DNA from: Bacillota bacterium
GTDB lineage: Bacteria; Bacillota; UBA4882; UBA10575
Length of the DNA stretch: 45,468 nt
Reading direction: 5' to 3'
Assembly (NCBI GenBank): GCA_012838955.1
Contig: DUOH01000054.1
Span: forward strand, 1-45,468
The position numbers and the translations under genes are program-made. This document shows positions 34,953-44,272 of this stretch, piece by piece. Within the stretch, counting starts at the first letter, position 1; every line of letters begins with the position of its first letter. The notes under the pieces are model-generated. The model saw only the letters and a program-made list of their open reading frames with translations. It was not told where the DNA came from and searched no databases.

Positions 34953-37661
34953 TTGACCCGCAAACTCATTTTCCTGATTTTCTTGATTTTACTGGCCTTT
35001 TTATTCCTAATGGACTACTCGGCAAATAGATTTTTAGATTGGTTATGGTTTAACAGTCTGGATTTGACAGAGGTCTTCTGGACTCCTTTGCTCACTGGGT
35101 TCTTCACTAAACTGATCTTGGGTTTAATCTTCTTCCTCTTTCTCTTCTTCAATCTGAAGAGCACCGGAAGAGCATTTATGGAATTAAACTCCGATTTGAA
35201 TATGACCGGCCGGCGGCACCGGATCATCTCAACCCTGTTATCCTTGACGCTCACTGTCTTCTTATTGTCCGGCGTCTCATATGATTGGACCATGATTCAG
35301 CAGGCCGTCCATAGAACTCCGGTGGGAACAACAGACCCCATCTTCGGCCTGGATTTAAGCTTTTACCTTTTTATCTACCCGCTTCTGCACAAGTTGTACC
35401 TGTTAACCACATCTCTAATTGTCCTATGCTTTTTCGCCGTAGCGGTCTCTTATTTGCTGGCGCGGGCCTATTGGTACCAGGAGAATCACTTTCAACTCTG
35501 GCCTAGAGCGCGGATTCACCTGACCATACTGGGCGTTTGTTTCCTAGTAGCCAAAGCCGGAGGGTATTGGCTTAACCGCTTTACTCTGCTTTTTACAGAG
35601 AATTCTTTGATTACCGGTGTGGATTTCACCGCCCATCACGTCCGCATCTTCGGTTCCAATCTATTGATCGGCATCGCTTTATCAGCCGCGGCCTTACTGG
35701 TCTGGTCGATCTTTGGCAAGCGGTATATGAAGCTGTTAATCGCCGCCGGCGGTCTCTGGCTGACCGTCTCCTTCCTGGTCGGAGCCGTTCCCGGGTTGGT
35801 GGAGAATTTTTACGTCAAACCAAACCAGTATCTTGTGGAAGAAAGATACATCGCCAATCATCTCAAGATGACCCGCTTTGGTTATGGTTTAGACCGGATC
35901 AAGGAAAAAACCTTTACTCCGCAGACCAACGGCTTTCCGGCGGACATTACGTCCGATCACCCGAGCCTGCTCAACCTCAGGATCTGGGATTATCGTCCGC
36001 TTCTACCTGTCTATAACCAACTCCAAACCATCAGGCCTTACTATACCTTCCATGATATTGACATTGACCGGTACAAGACTGCGGACGGCCAGCGCCAAGT
36101 AATGCTGGCCGTCAGAGAGATTGATCCCGCCGGCTTGCCCCCGGGCGCCAACAACTGGTTGAACCTGCATCTTACCTATACTCACGGCTATGGCCTGGTC
36201 ATGAATGCGGTGAATGAAATCACCCCGGAGGGGCAACCCCGCTTTGTCGTAAAAGACCTGCCACCCAAGGTTGATCCGGCTTTTCCAGAGGTCGTCCTGA
36301 CCCGTCCGGAGGTTTATTTTGGTGAGGTAAACCAAGATTACCTAGTAGTGAAGACGAAACAAGCAGAGTTCGACTACCCCCTGGGTGACGGAAATAAAAC
36401 CAATACCTACCAGGGAAAAGACGGGATCCCCCTACGTCGTCTAAGCATCCGGACTTTCCTGGCTTTGAAGCTCCGAGAGCGGAATCTGCTCCTGTCCGGA
36501 TATATCAGTAAAGACAGCCGTCTCCTGCTCCACCGGCGGATCCAGGACCGGGTGAAGAAACTCGCGCCCTTCCTCGGTTATGATGAAGATCCTTATCCGG
36601 TGGTGGCCGACGGACAGGTATACTGGCTACTCGACGCTTATACTTCATCATCTTATTTACCCTATGCAAAAAAGCATAAGCACGGTTTCAACTACATTCG
36701 CAATTCCATAAAGGTCGTGATAGACGCCTATAACGGCACAGTCGATTTTTACTTGGTGGATCGGGAGGACGCCATCGCCCAAACCTGGCAAAAGATCTAT
36801 CCCCGTCTGATCAAAGACTTTGACAAGATGCCGACTTCCCTCAAGAAACACATTCGCTATTCGGAGAGGCTGTTCACGATCCAACGGGATATGCTCCTCA
36901 CCTATCACCTTGCCGACCCGCAGGCTTTCTATAAAAAGGAAGACTACTGGGCGGTTCCGACCCAGATCTATGACGATCAGGAAGAACTGCTGGAGCCCTA
37001 TTATATTACATTGAATCTGCCTGGAGAAGAGAAGAGCGAATTTGTTTTAATGCAACCCTTCACCCCGCGCGGGAAGAGAAATATGGTCTCTTGGCTGGCC
37101 GCCAGGTGCGACGGAGAGCATTACGGAGAGTTGATCCTGTATAATCTGCCAAAAGATACGAACATCTACGGTCCCATGCAAATAGAGGCCAGGATCGGCC
37201 AGCACCCGGAGATTACCCAGTTGATTGCCTGGTGGAATCAGAATCAATCCCGCTTAATCCGGGGTAATCTAATCACCATTCCGTTAGGCAACGCCTTCTT
37301 ATACGCCGAGCCCTTCTATATCGTTTCGGAGCAGGGACAGATCCCGGAAGTGAAGAAGATCATCCTGGCCTACGGAGAAAGGATTGTCATGGGCGATACT
37401 TTAGAAGAAGCCTTGGCTGCCTTGAAAGATGGAACGGAGGGCGGATCCGCCGGTCCCCCGGCGGGCACGAAGGAAACGCCCGCGCAAAAAGAACAGCTCA
37501 CAACAGATGAGGATTCCCCGGGACCGAATTCTGCAGAGGGAGAAGTCAAGCCGGGATTAAGCGCGGAAGATAAGAAGATCATCGCCGAAATTGAAGAGAA
37601 GATACGAAGACAAGAAGGAGAGTTACAGGAGATCAAGGAGTTATTGAAGAAGTTGAAATAA
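34953..37661 (+). CDS. UPF0182 family membrane protein
   Basis: About 902 residues. Seven hydrophobic segments occupy roughly residues 5-290, followed by a large soluble region carrying family landmarks such as FYVKPNQYLVEERYIANHL, IWDYRPLLPVYNQLQ and FVLMQPFTPRGKRNMVSWLA. The tail (from about 825) is low-complexity, Pro/Glu/Thr-rich, and ends in a short coiled coil (EEKIRRQEGELQEIKELL). Family function is unknown. I use TTG 34953 with CGGGAG upstream; TTG 34929 is possible. It stands alone. Confidence 0.9.
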   Translation: MTRKLIFLIFLILLAFLFLMDYSANRFLDWLWFNSLDLTEVFWTPLLTGFFTKLILGLIFFLFLFFNLKSTGRAFMELNSDLNMTGRRHRIISTLLSLTLTVFLLSGVSYDWTMIQQAVHRTPVGTTDPIFGLDLSFYLFIYPLLHKLYLLTTSLIVLCFFAVAVSYLLARAYWYQENHFQLWPRARIHLTILGVCFLVAKAGGYWLNRFTLLFTENSLITGVDFTAHHVRIFGSNLLIGIALSAAALLVWSIFGKRYMKLLIAAGGLWLTVSFLVGAVPGLVENFYVKPNQYLVEERYIANHLKMTRFGYGLDRIKEKTFTPQTNGFPADITSDHPSLLNLRIWDYRPLLPVYNQLQTIRPYYTFHDIDIDRYKTADGQRQVMLAVREIDPAGLPPGANNWLNLHLTYTHGYGLVMNAVNEITPEGQPRFVVKDLPPKVDPAFPEVVLTRPEVYFGEVNQDYLVVKTKQAEFDYPLGDGNKTNTYQGKDGIPLRRLSIRTFLALKLRERNLLLSGYISKDSRLLLHRRIQDRVKKLAPFLGYDEDPYPVVADGQVYWLLDAYTSSSYLPYAKKHKHGFNYIRNSIKVVIDAYNGTVDFYLVDREDAIAQTWQKIYPRLIKDFDKMPTSLKKHIRYSERLFTIQRDMLLTYHLADPQAFYKKEDYWAVPTQIYDDQEELLEPYYITLNLPGEEKSEFVLMQPFTPRGKRNMVSWLAARCDGEHYGELILYNLPKDTNIYGPMQIEARIGQHPEITQLIAWWNQNQSRLIRGNLITIPLGNAFLYAEPFYIVSEQGQIPEVKKIILAYGERIVMGDTLEEALAALKDGTEGGSAGPPAGTKETPAQKEQLTTDEDSPGPNSAEGEVKPGLSAEDKKIIAEIEEKIRRQEGELQEIKELLKKLK

Positions 37662-37800
37662 AGATTATTCCTGGTGGGCCCCGTTTAGAAACACCGGATC
37701 GAGACAGAAAACAGATCATAACCGGATCTCTTCTCCCCTGGAGACAAAAAGCAGAAAGGCGCTCTTGAAGCGCTGGCTGTAAGCACATGGTAAATTGTGG

Positions 37801-37832
37801 ATAAAACAATACCCACCTGCAAAGGTGGGTAT
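37801..37832 (-). terminator. Terminator of the TVP38-type gene
   Basis: ATACCCACC (37809-37817) pairs with GGTGGGTAT (37824-37832), loop TGCAAA, and the minus strand continues TTGTTTTAT. The stem begins at the last base of the stop codon. 37662-37808 otherwise holds only a 5-bp hairpin near 37760. Confidence 0.85.
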
Positions 37833-38566
37833 TATTCCTCCTTGACCTCACTGGTGATCCCGAATCTCTTCAAAAGCCAAACTTCAAACTGTCTTCTATA
37901 TTTGAAGATGAAATAGATGGAGACCAAAGACAAAACACAGATTAGTACCCATTGCCCAGTCGATAGGTGAAAGACTCCGGCTCCGGCCAAGGTAGCTACG
38001 ACAATCCCGGGCAATCGGCCGCAGATTACTAAAAGAAGGAATAAGAATAAAGGTAAGGTGGAAAGCCCGGCCAAAAAACACAGGGCATCATCAGGGAAGA
38101 ACGGCAGCAGAAAGAGTAAGAAAAGGGACAGGAGAAATCTACCAGAGAATACTGTATTATATTTTTCATACAGATCGAGCCCGATTACTTTCAAAACTAA
38201 GGGCTTCCCGAATTTACGGGCAAGATAAAAGGCTAGAAGCGAACCGCAGATCTGACCCGCGGCGCTCAAGATAAAACCCTTTATCACCCCAAAGAGCGCC
38301 CCGCCCACCAAGGCCACGATATTCCCGGGCAACGGCGCGATGATGATCTGAAGAAGGTGCGCCCCAAAAAAGACCAAAGGCGCCCAGCTCCCAAAACCCA
38401 AGGTAAACTCCTGAAACGAATCGGCTGAAGAATAGATCTGAACAAACTTCCTATAAAAACCGGTGATCTTCTCCGGTAAATCCGGGAGGAAAATATGAAT
38501 AAGGACTACCGATAAGAGTAGTACAACAATTCCTTTCAAGATCCTCCTTATCCAAGGACTCCCCAT
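37832..38566 (-). CDS. TVP38/TMEM64 (DedA-like) membrane protein
   Basis: 244 residues with about five or six membrane segments. The central PLPGNIVALVGGALFGVIKGF...GQICGSLLAFYLARKFG is the conserved SNARE-associated/VTT core (read here as PLPGNIVALVGGALFG and GSLLAFYLARKFG), and FFPDDALCFLAGL is the second reentrant motif with its Asp pair. Such proteins are linked to lipid scrambling or proton-coupled transport; the substrate is unknown. ATG 38566 has AAGAGG upstream; TTG 38575 is less likely. It lies 18 bp after the TIGR00725 gene and is probably in its operon. Confidence 0.88.
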   Translation of the reverse strand: MGSPWIRRILKGIVVLLLSVVLIHIFLPDLPEKITGFYRKFVQIYSSADSFQEFTLGFGSWAPLVFFGAHLLQIIIAPLPGNIVALVGGALFGVIKGFILSAAGQICGSLLAFYLARKFGKPLVLKVIGLDLYEKYNTVFSGRFLLSLFLLFLLPFFPDDALCFLAGLSTLPLFLFLLLVICGRLPGIVVATLAGAGVFHLSTGQWVLICVLSLVSIYFIFKYRRQFEVWLLKRFGITSEVKEE

Positions 38567-38584
38567 TCCCGACAAACCTCTTTT

Positions 38585-39082
38585 CTATTCAGCCCGAAAA
38601 CCGAATATGTTCTTAATCTCCTCGATGACATCCTTTGGTTCGGCTACTGGAATCAACATCTTCGCTTGTTTATGTTCTATAAAAATGTCACCGATGGGGA
38701 AGTTCAGCAGGATCACTATCTTCCCGTTCTTCAAAGCTAAAGCAATTTCGGAGATGGTTCCCGCCCGACCGGGCAAAGCCACCACCACATCACTGGACAT
38801 CACGTTCAGAAAATTACGGCCGTCTCCCATCCCGGTAATGATGGGTATATCAATATAAGAAGAGGCCAATTCAGTATTGCGATCCGGCAGGATCCCAACG
38901 GTAATCCCACCATGCTCTTTAGCGCCCCGCGCCGAAGCCTCCATCACTCCGACCTGCCGTCCACCGTTCAAAAGGACCCACCCTTCTTTGGCGATCAGCT
39001 TCCCCAGTTCATAGGCTAACTCACATACTTCTTTAGAAGCTCCTTCGCCGCCTCCCATGACGCCAACGATGAACTTTTTCAT
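38585..39082 (-). CDS. TIGR00725 / LOG-like Rossmann protein
   Basis: 165 residues. VGVMGGGEGASKEV, LLNGGRQVGVMEASARGAKEHGG and ALPGRAGTISEIALALK follow the TIGR00725 group related to LOG phosphoribohydrolases ("lysine decarboxylase" family). The usual PGGxGTxxE motif reads PGRAGTISE: the second Gly is Arg, while Thr and Glu remain. LOG proteins release cytokinin-like bases from nucleotides, but for TIGR00725 the substrate is not established. RBS AGGAGG is upstream. First gene of a probable two-gene operon with the TVP38-type gene. Confidence 0.85.
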   Translation of the reverse strand: MKKFIVGVMGGGEGASKEVCELAYELGKLIAKEGWVLLNGGRQVGVMEASARGAKEHGGITVGILPDRNTELASSYIDIPIITGMGDGRNFLNVMSSDVVVALPGRAGTISEIALALKNGKIVILLNFPIGDIFIEHKQAKMLIPVAEPKDVIEEIKNIFGFRAE

Positions 39083-39201
39083 TAGTAAGCCTCCTTATAA
39101 CTACACCCGTTTAATATAACCCCCTTTATTAATTTATCTTTATTCCGGGAATACCTCGTTACAAATATATTAAATGATCGTCATGTCCATAATTAATCGG
39201 C

Positions 39202-39249
39202 TCAATCTTACTTAAGCTTAATCTTACTTAAGCCTAATCTCGCTTAAAT
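39202..39249. repeat. Three tandem 16-bp repeats
   Basis: Units at 39202-39217, 39218-39233 and 39234-39249. The first two differ at one base (TYAATCTTACTTAAGC); the third is more diverged. Each holds a CTTAA core. They lie ~120 bp upstream of the TIGR00725 gene on its promoter side, so an operator array is possible. Confidence 0.7.
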
Positions 39250-39260
39250 TAAGTATGAAT

Positions 39261-39363
39261 CTTTCCGGTCACGCACGGGCGCGCATCCGCAACGAGGGAA
39301 GATAGGTTGTGAAGTTACCTTTCCAGACGCACAGGCGCGTGTCCGTAAAGCCAGTGAAAGATA
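39261..39363. repeat. Imperfect 44-bp direct repeat
   Basis: Copies at 39261-39304 and 39319-39363 share CTTTCC, ACGCAC-x-GGCGCG, TCCG and GAAGATA or GAAAGATA in the same order. No gene is visible here. Confidence 0.6.
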
Positions 39364-39386
39364 AAGCAACCGGAGACCGGTTGCTT
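39355..39386 (-). terminator. Intrinsic terminator after hsp20
   Basis: AAGCAACCGG (39364-39373) pairs with CCGGTTGCTT (39377-39386), and the minus strand continues TTTATCTTT. Confidence 0.85.
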
Positions 39387-39432
39387 CACTCTCTTTCCCA
39401 CAAAGCTTCGTTCTGGCAAAAACCTTGGAAGA

Positions 39433-39843
39433 CTATTGGATCTCAATCCGTCGTCCTTTGGCCGTATCTCCTTCCGCCTTGGGGAGCATCACCTCTAAAA
39501 CCCCGTCTTTAAAAGTTGCTCTTACCTGGTCCTCTCTGATCCGGCCATGAAAAGGAATCCTCCGCATAAACGAGCCAAACCTACGCTCTCTTCTATAATA
39601 ATGCTCTCCTTGATCCGTGGCGTCTTCCCTTGCTTCCCCTTGAATGGTGAGCGAATTGTCATCCACTGTCAATTGGACGTTGTTTTTGTTCATTCCGGGA
39701 AGATTAGCCCGGACAATAAAGGACTCCGGCCGTTCGGAGACGTCAATGGATGGTTGCCAGAAACCGGTGAAGCTCCTGTTGATCACTTCAGCAAAAGGAG
39801 ACAAGTTGCTAAAGGGTTCCCAGGAAATCAAATCATTCATCAT
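39433..39843 (-). CDS. Hsp20/alpha-crystallin small heat-shock protein
   Basis: About 136 residues. The alpha-crystallin domain runs from DVSERPESFIVRANLPGM to the conserved A-x-x-x-x-G-V-L signature FKDGVLEVMLPKAE, and the C-terminal RRIEIQ carries the I-x-I motif that joins subunits into oligomers. It is a cytoplasmic holdase. The start is one of two adjacent ATG codons (39843 or 39840), with GGAGG five or eight bases upstream; a GTG at 39870 is less likely. No CIRCE element was seen upstream. Confidence 0.93.
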   Translation of the reverse strand: MMNDLISWEPFSNLSPFAEVINRSFTGFWQPSIDVSERPESFIVRANLPGMNKNNVQLTVDDNSLTIQGEAREDATDQGEHYYRRERRFGSFMRRIPFHGRIREDQVRATFKDGVLEVMLPKAEGDTAKGRRIEIQ

Positions 39844-40004
39844 CCACACCTCCGGATCTATGATTTCCACAGGACGGAGGTAATATACAGCCCGCTACTT
39901 ATAGCACCCGTTACTTGTTGCGCCCGCTACTTGTAACCAGTGGATTGCCTTATGGTACCCGGACGGTTAGGCGCGATCAGCCGCCAACACAGAGTTCTTC
40001 GTTC

Positions 40005-41093
40005 TCATTCTACTTTCTCTTTCCCACACTCGACTACGGAGGAGCCTTGAACACCGGTCAAGAGGAAGAGTTTGGCCGGATAGCCGGCGACCGCCAGCTC
40101 GGAAAGGCCGTCTCCATCAAAGTCTCCCCAGGCCGCATCGACCAAAGCCGAGTTCAGACTGGTCTTTTCGTTATGAAGGATGAATTGCCCGTCCTCATAA
40201 GAGAAGGAATGAACTCTTCCCCAGCCGTCCACGGTCACTACCCTTCCCCTGTTCGCTCCAGGCAGACGGCAGTTGACCAAGGCGTAAGCCGCTGTATTGA
40301 GCGGACTGGTCAAACTTTCCGCCACCAATTCCCGGCCTGTCCACTTCAGCAAGGAGAAGGCGCCAGCCTTACTCCCCAGCCCCGTCTCGATCAGCACCTC
40401 CACCTGTCCGTCCCCGTCCAGGTCTCCTCCGGTCATGGCCCGGATGTTTCCGCATAGAGGACCGCCTCCAAGTTTATGAAGGGAGACAGCGCCCGCGGTG
40501 CTCTCCGTCAAGGTGTAAACCTCTACTGTCATATCTAAATAGGTCTTGTGAACTACTCCCACCCGCGCCACGATGAGTTCATCAATTCCGTCACCGTCAA
40601 TATCAGCTACGGTTATTTCCTGTGGCAGAAGGGTATGATCAAGTTGGGAAGTTAATGCAAAGCCCTCAGTCGAACAGGTGAAAATATCCAGCCGGTGATT
40701 GGTTATGATCATAACCGTCTCTTCGCCGGAGGCAAAGGGTCGTCCCGTCGCCAAAAAAATCGGGCTCTTCTCTTCAATTAAGTTTCCGCTCTCCCAGATC
40801 TGTTCCCAAGCGCCGCCGGACCAGGAATAGACTCGACACAAAGCCGTATTTTCTATGTAATTCCGCCCCAAGACCACCAATTGATCACGACCGCTGGAGC
40901 AATAATCGGCAGCGACAAGGCGAAAAATACTATCAAATCCCATATCTTCTTCGATCCGGATCGGTTTTAGAGCAAAGGCCAGCGCTGGTTCGGAAAGCAG
41001 CAACGTCTCAAAGAGGGTGAGAAGAGAAACCATTAACAAGAGGGAAATCAAAAAATTGAGCCAAAATAAGCAGGTGTTTTTGGATGATTGCAA
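40005..41093 (-). CDS. Secreted FG-GAP/VCBS repeat protein
   Basis: 362 residues. A hydrophobic N-terminus (about residues 10-40, LNFLISLLLMVSLLTL) is a signal peptide or anchor. Three calcium-type DxDxDG repeats are clear: ADIDGDGIDELIVA, GGDLDGDGQVEVLIE and WGDFDGDGLSELAVAG, in a beta-propeller-like context. Function unknown; such proteins occur on surfaces and in adhesion or enzyme complexes. TTG start 41093 has GGGAG upstream. It is divergent from the DUF4912 gene; 41094-41386 shows no gene and no promoter I would defend. Confidence 0.75.
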   Translation of the reverse strand: MQSSKNTCLFWLNFLISLLLMVSLLTLFETLLLSEPALAFALKPIRIEEDMGFDSIFRLVAADYCSSGRDQLVVLGRNYIENTALCRVYSWSGGAWEQIWESGNLIEEKSPIFLATGRPFASGEETVMIITNHRLDIFTCSTEGFALTSQLDHTLLPQEITVADIDGDGIDELIVARVGVVHKTYLDMTVEVYTLTESTAGAVSLHKLGGGPLCGNIRAMTGGDLDGDGQVEVLIETGLGSKAGAFSLLKWTGRELVAESLTSPLNTAAYALVNCRLPGANRGRVVTVDGWGRVHSFSYEDGQFILHNEKTSLNSALVDAAWGDFDGDGLSELAVAGYPAKLFLLTGVQGSSVVECGKEKVE

Positions 41094-41386
41094 TTTCTTC
41101 CACTCCCAAAACTGTTCTTGAATTTCGTTTATACGCCAAATAGGAGGGCTATTCCCATTCCATCATCACTTTCGGTAGATAATCGATTTTCCCTTCCTCT
41201 TATTCTTTTTTTCAACAGTATATTACGAGAAAACAAGAGCCATAATTAGTAAAGACTCTAAATCTTCCCGGCTTGTTTATCCTTCATCATGACCAAGCAT
41301 TACCGGCTGCAGCGGCTCGTCTTTATTTTATTACGTGGAGAAAACCAGCTTCGATTGGAATTTTTTTGTTTACAAGGAGGATTGGC

Positions 41387-42397
41387 ATGACACCAGAGGA
41401 CCTGTTGAAGATGACTAAAGAAGAACTCTTGAAACTGGCCAGAAAGAAGAATATTCCTAACCGGTCCAGGATGACCAAAGCCGGCCTGATCGAGAAGATT
41501 CACCTTCTGATGTTGGAAGAAGAAGAAAAGAAAATGACTGAACCAACCAGTAAAGAGCGTCCTGCGCCTTATTACGGTCCGACCACGGTGCTCACCACCG
41601 AGAAAAAAGAGACTGACGAAGAAGTCTTGGAAATTCCCTTTTCATACAATCAAACATTGGTAACACTGATGGTCAGGGATCCGTACTGGCTCTACTCCTA
41701 CTGGGATTTTAGCGGTAAAACGGTTAATGAGTTATCTCAAGTATTCGGCGGCTGGGAACGTGTTCCGCTCTGCTTGCGTGTTTATAATCTGAGCGCGGAC
41801 GGAGAAAAGAGGAGCAGTTACTTTGATATCTCCCTCAACCATCAGGTTAAGAACTGGTATATAAATGTCAACCAACCGAACTGCAATTTCCAAGTGGATC
41901 TGGGGTACTTCACCCCCTCCGGCCATTTTCAAACCTTGGCGCGGTCAAATATTGTGACCACACCGCGAGACACCATCTCCGACGTGGTGGACGAGGAGTG
42001 GATGGTGGTGGAAGAAGACTATCGCCGTCTGTATCGGCTGGCGGTGGGCGCCGGGATCGGTCAAAGCTCACTGGAGATGACGGAGTCTTTGCTTAAACGG
42101 TTGGAACGAGAGGTTGGTTCGGGGGCAGTCAGCAGTATCAGCAGCCCGGTCCGGCTGCTGGAAGAGAAACGCCACTTCTGGCTGGTTTTAGATACGGAGC
42201 TCATCATCTATGGGGCCACAGAACCTGATGCCACCCTAACCATCCAGGGGCAACCGGTGAAACTGCGTCCGGACGGTAGTTTCACCCTGAGAATGGCTCT
42301 CCCGGAAGGCACACAGATTATTCCGGTGACCGCCACTTCCAGAGATGGGAAAGACCAGATTACCATAACTCCCCTGGTCAGCAAGGAAACCCGCTAG
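41387..42397 (+). CDS. DUF4912 domain protein with N-terminal SAP/Rho-N-like helix pair
   Basis: 336 residues. Residues 1-45 (MTPEDLLKMTKEELLKLARKK and ..MTKAGLIEKIHLLM) match the helix-extended-helix form of Rho_N/SAP motifs. Residues about 90-215 are DUF4912 (LMVRDPYWLYSYWDF, LRVYNLS, WYINVNQPNCNFQVDLGYFTPSGHF, shown in part), and a second beta domain closes the protein. AAGGAGG precedes ATG. DUF4912 genes commonly adjoin GH57 glucan enzymes, as here (21 bp apart), so a role in glycogen-type polysaccharide handling is inferred; the reaction, if any, is unknown. Confidence 0.85.
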   Translation: MTPEDLLKMTKEELLKLARKKNIPNRSRMTKAGLIEKIHLLMLEEEEKKMTEPTSKERPAPYYGPTTVLTTEKKETDEEVLEIPFSYNQTLVTLMVRDPYWLYSYWDFSGKTVNELSQVFGGWERVPLCLRVYNLSADGEKRSSYFDISLNHQVKNWYINVNQPNCNFQVDLGYFTPSGHFQTLARSNIVTTPRDTISDVVDEEWMVVEEDYRRLYRLAVGAGIGQSSLEMTESLLKRLEREVGSGAVSSISSPVRLLEEKRHFWLVLDTELIIYGATEPDATLTIQGQPVKLRPDGSFTLRMALPEGTQIIPVTATSRDGKDQITITPLVSKETR

Positions 42398-42418
42398 CGG
42401 GAGAAAGGAAGTTTCAAC

Positions 42419-44044
42419 ATGGAAGAGTTGGGTTACTTAAGCCTGGTTTTACACTCTCACCTGCCCTATGTACGCCATCCCGAGCATGATCGATTTCTAG
42501 AAGAAGACTGGCTTTTTGAGGCGATTACTGAGACGTATATTCCTTTGTTACGCGTATTTGAACGGTTGGTGGAAGATGGCGTTAAATTTCGGTTAACCCT
42601 AAGCTTGACCCCGCCGCTCTTGGCCATGTTATCGGATCCGTTATTGCAAGACCGTTATATCAGACACATAGAAAGATTAATTGAGTTGGCGGAGAAAGAA
42701 ATTGAGCGTACCAGATGGCTACCGCAATTTCAAGAATTGGCCGTGATGTACAAAGAGATGTTCACCTTTTCCCGGTGGTTCTTTGTGGAAAAATACAAGA
42801 AGAATATTGTGACGGCCTTCCGTAAACTGCAAGATGAAGGTTTTTTGGAGATTATCACCTGCGGGATGACCCACGGTTATCTCCCGCTGATGCTTCAAAA
42901 AGAAGCGGTGCGTGCACAGATCCATTATGCTACAGAATATCATACGCAGATGCTTGGCCGCCCGCCGCAAGGGATCTGGCTTCCGGAGTGCGGTTATAAC
43001 CCCGGTGACGATGAGATACTCAGAGAATACGGACTGCGTTTTTTCTTTACGGATGCCCACGGTATCTTACATGCTTCTCCCCGGCCGAAATACGGTAACT
43101 TTGCCCCGGTCTATTGTCCTTCCGGGGTAGCTGCCTTCGGCCGGGATTTGGAATCCTCCAAACAGGTCTGGAGCGCGCAAGAGGGCTACCCCGGTGACTA
43201 CGAATACAGGGAGTTCTATCGGGATATCGGTTTTGACTTGGAATATGAATATATCCGTCCCTACATTCATCCCAGCGGCGTCCGGATCAATACCGGCATC
43301 AAGTACTACCGGATTACTGGTCCGACTCACCATAAAGAGCCTTATAATCCATGGCGGGCCAAGGAAAAGGCGGCCATCCATGCGGGCAACTTCATGTTTA
43401 ACCGGGAGAAACAAATTGAGTACCTAGCCTCGATCCTGGACAGAAAACCATTGATTGTTTCTCCTTACGATGCGGAACTCTATGGACACTGGTGGTTTGA
43501 AGGGCCGCAATGGCTTGATTACCTAATCCGCAAAATCCATTACGACCAGCACACCATCAAGCTGATTACTCCCAGTGATTACTTGGAGATGTACCCACGG
43601 AACCAGGTCAGTGTTCCCTCCCTCTCTTCCTGGGGTTATAAAGGTTATAACGAAGTATGGTTGGAAGGGAGTAATGACTGGATCTACCGGCATCTACACC
43701 AGATTAGCCAAAAAATGATTGAACTGGCCAACCAGTATCCCAATGCCACGGGAATTCAAGAAAGGGCGCTGAATCAAGCGGCCCGTGAAGTTTTGCTGGC
43801 GCAAAGCAGCGATTGGGCGTTTATTATGAAGACAGGCACGATGGTTGATTATGCAGTAAAGAGAACGAAGAGTCACATCAGCCGCTTTCTCCGCTTGTAT
43901 GAGCAGATTACCGGAGACCGAATAGACCACGACTGGTTGAGTGATTTGGAGTACAAGGACAATATCTTCCCCGGTTTGGATTACCGGGCATACTCCTCGA
44001 ACGCCGGGTATAAGCGGTGGAAAAGAGAACTCAAACTCGCCTGA
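42419..44044 (+). CDS. GH57 1,4-alpha-glucan branching enzyme
   Basis: 541 residues, typical of the DUF1957-containing GH57 branching enzymes. The N-terminal LVLHSHLPYVRHPE is the first GH57 motif, GIWLPECGYNPG holds the probable nucleophile Glu near 190, and VSPYDAELYGHWWFEGP holds the acid/base Asp near 351. The C-terminal helical domain (AAREVLLAQSSDWAFIMKTGT, in part) matches DUF1957. It makes alpha-1,6 branches in glucan. The last seven codons and the stop lie in the first of three tandem repeats. Confidence 0.93.
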   Translation: MEELGYLSLVLHSHLPYVRHPEHDRFLEEDWLFEAITETYIPLLRVFERLVEDGVKFRLTLSLTPPLLAMLSDPLLQDRYIRHIERLIELAEKEIERTRWLPQFQELAVMYKEMFTFSRWFFVEKYKKNIVTAFRKLQDEGFLEIITCGMTHGYLPLMLQKEAVRAQIHYATEYHTQMLGRPPQGIWLPECGYNPGDDEILREYGLRFFFTDAHGILHASPRPKYGNFAPVYCPSGVAAFGRDLESSKQVWSAQEGYPGDYEYREFYRDIGFDLEYEYIRPYIHPSGVRINTGIKYYRITGPTHHKEPYNPWRAKEKAAIHAGNFMFNREKQIEYLASILDRKPLIVSPYDAELYGHWWFEGPQWLDYLIRKIHYDQHTIKLITPSDYLEMYPRNQVSVPSLSSWGYKGYNEVWLEGSNDWIYRHLHQISQKMIELANQYPNATGIQERALNQAAREVLLAQSSDWAFIMKTGTMVDYAVKRTKSHISRFLRLYEQITGDRIDHDWLSDLEYKDNIFPGLDYRAYSSNAGYKRWKRELKLA

Positions 44045-44263
44045 CTGCAAAAGGATCTCTCTACATCAGCAATTCGCCACTAGCCGCAGACAACAGGCGC
44101 ACGGAAAAGAGAACACAAACTCTGACTGCAAGGGATCCCACTACGTCAGCAACCCGCCACCAACCGTAGGCAATGGGTACGAGGAAAAAGGAACACAAAC
44201 CTTGACTGTAACAGGATCCCCTGTGTCAGCAATTCGCCACTAGCCGCAGACAACAGGCGCCGG
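44021..44263 (+). repeat. Three structured ~80-bp tandem repeats at the end of the GH57 gene
   Basis: Copies at 44021-44104, 44105-44184 and 44185-44263. Each begins AAAA(A)GRGAACNCAAAC, continues TGACTG, GGATC and TCAGCAA, and ends near CGG. Copies 1 and 3 share 35 identical bases (44066-44100 and 44226-44260), while copy 2 is diverged there. Pairings CTGAC/GTCAG and a CGCC/GGCG or ACCC/GGGT closing stem recur. There are no spacers, so it is not a CRISPR. No reading frame is maintained after the GH57 stop. Confidence 0.85.
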
Positions 44264-44272
44264 AAAAACAAG

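Noticed and set aside
44021-44263. CRISPR array
   Set aside because: The copies are contiguous ~80-bp tandem repeats with no spacers, and no cas gene is nearby.
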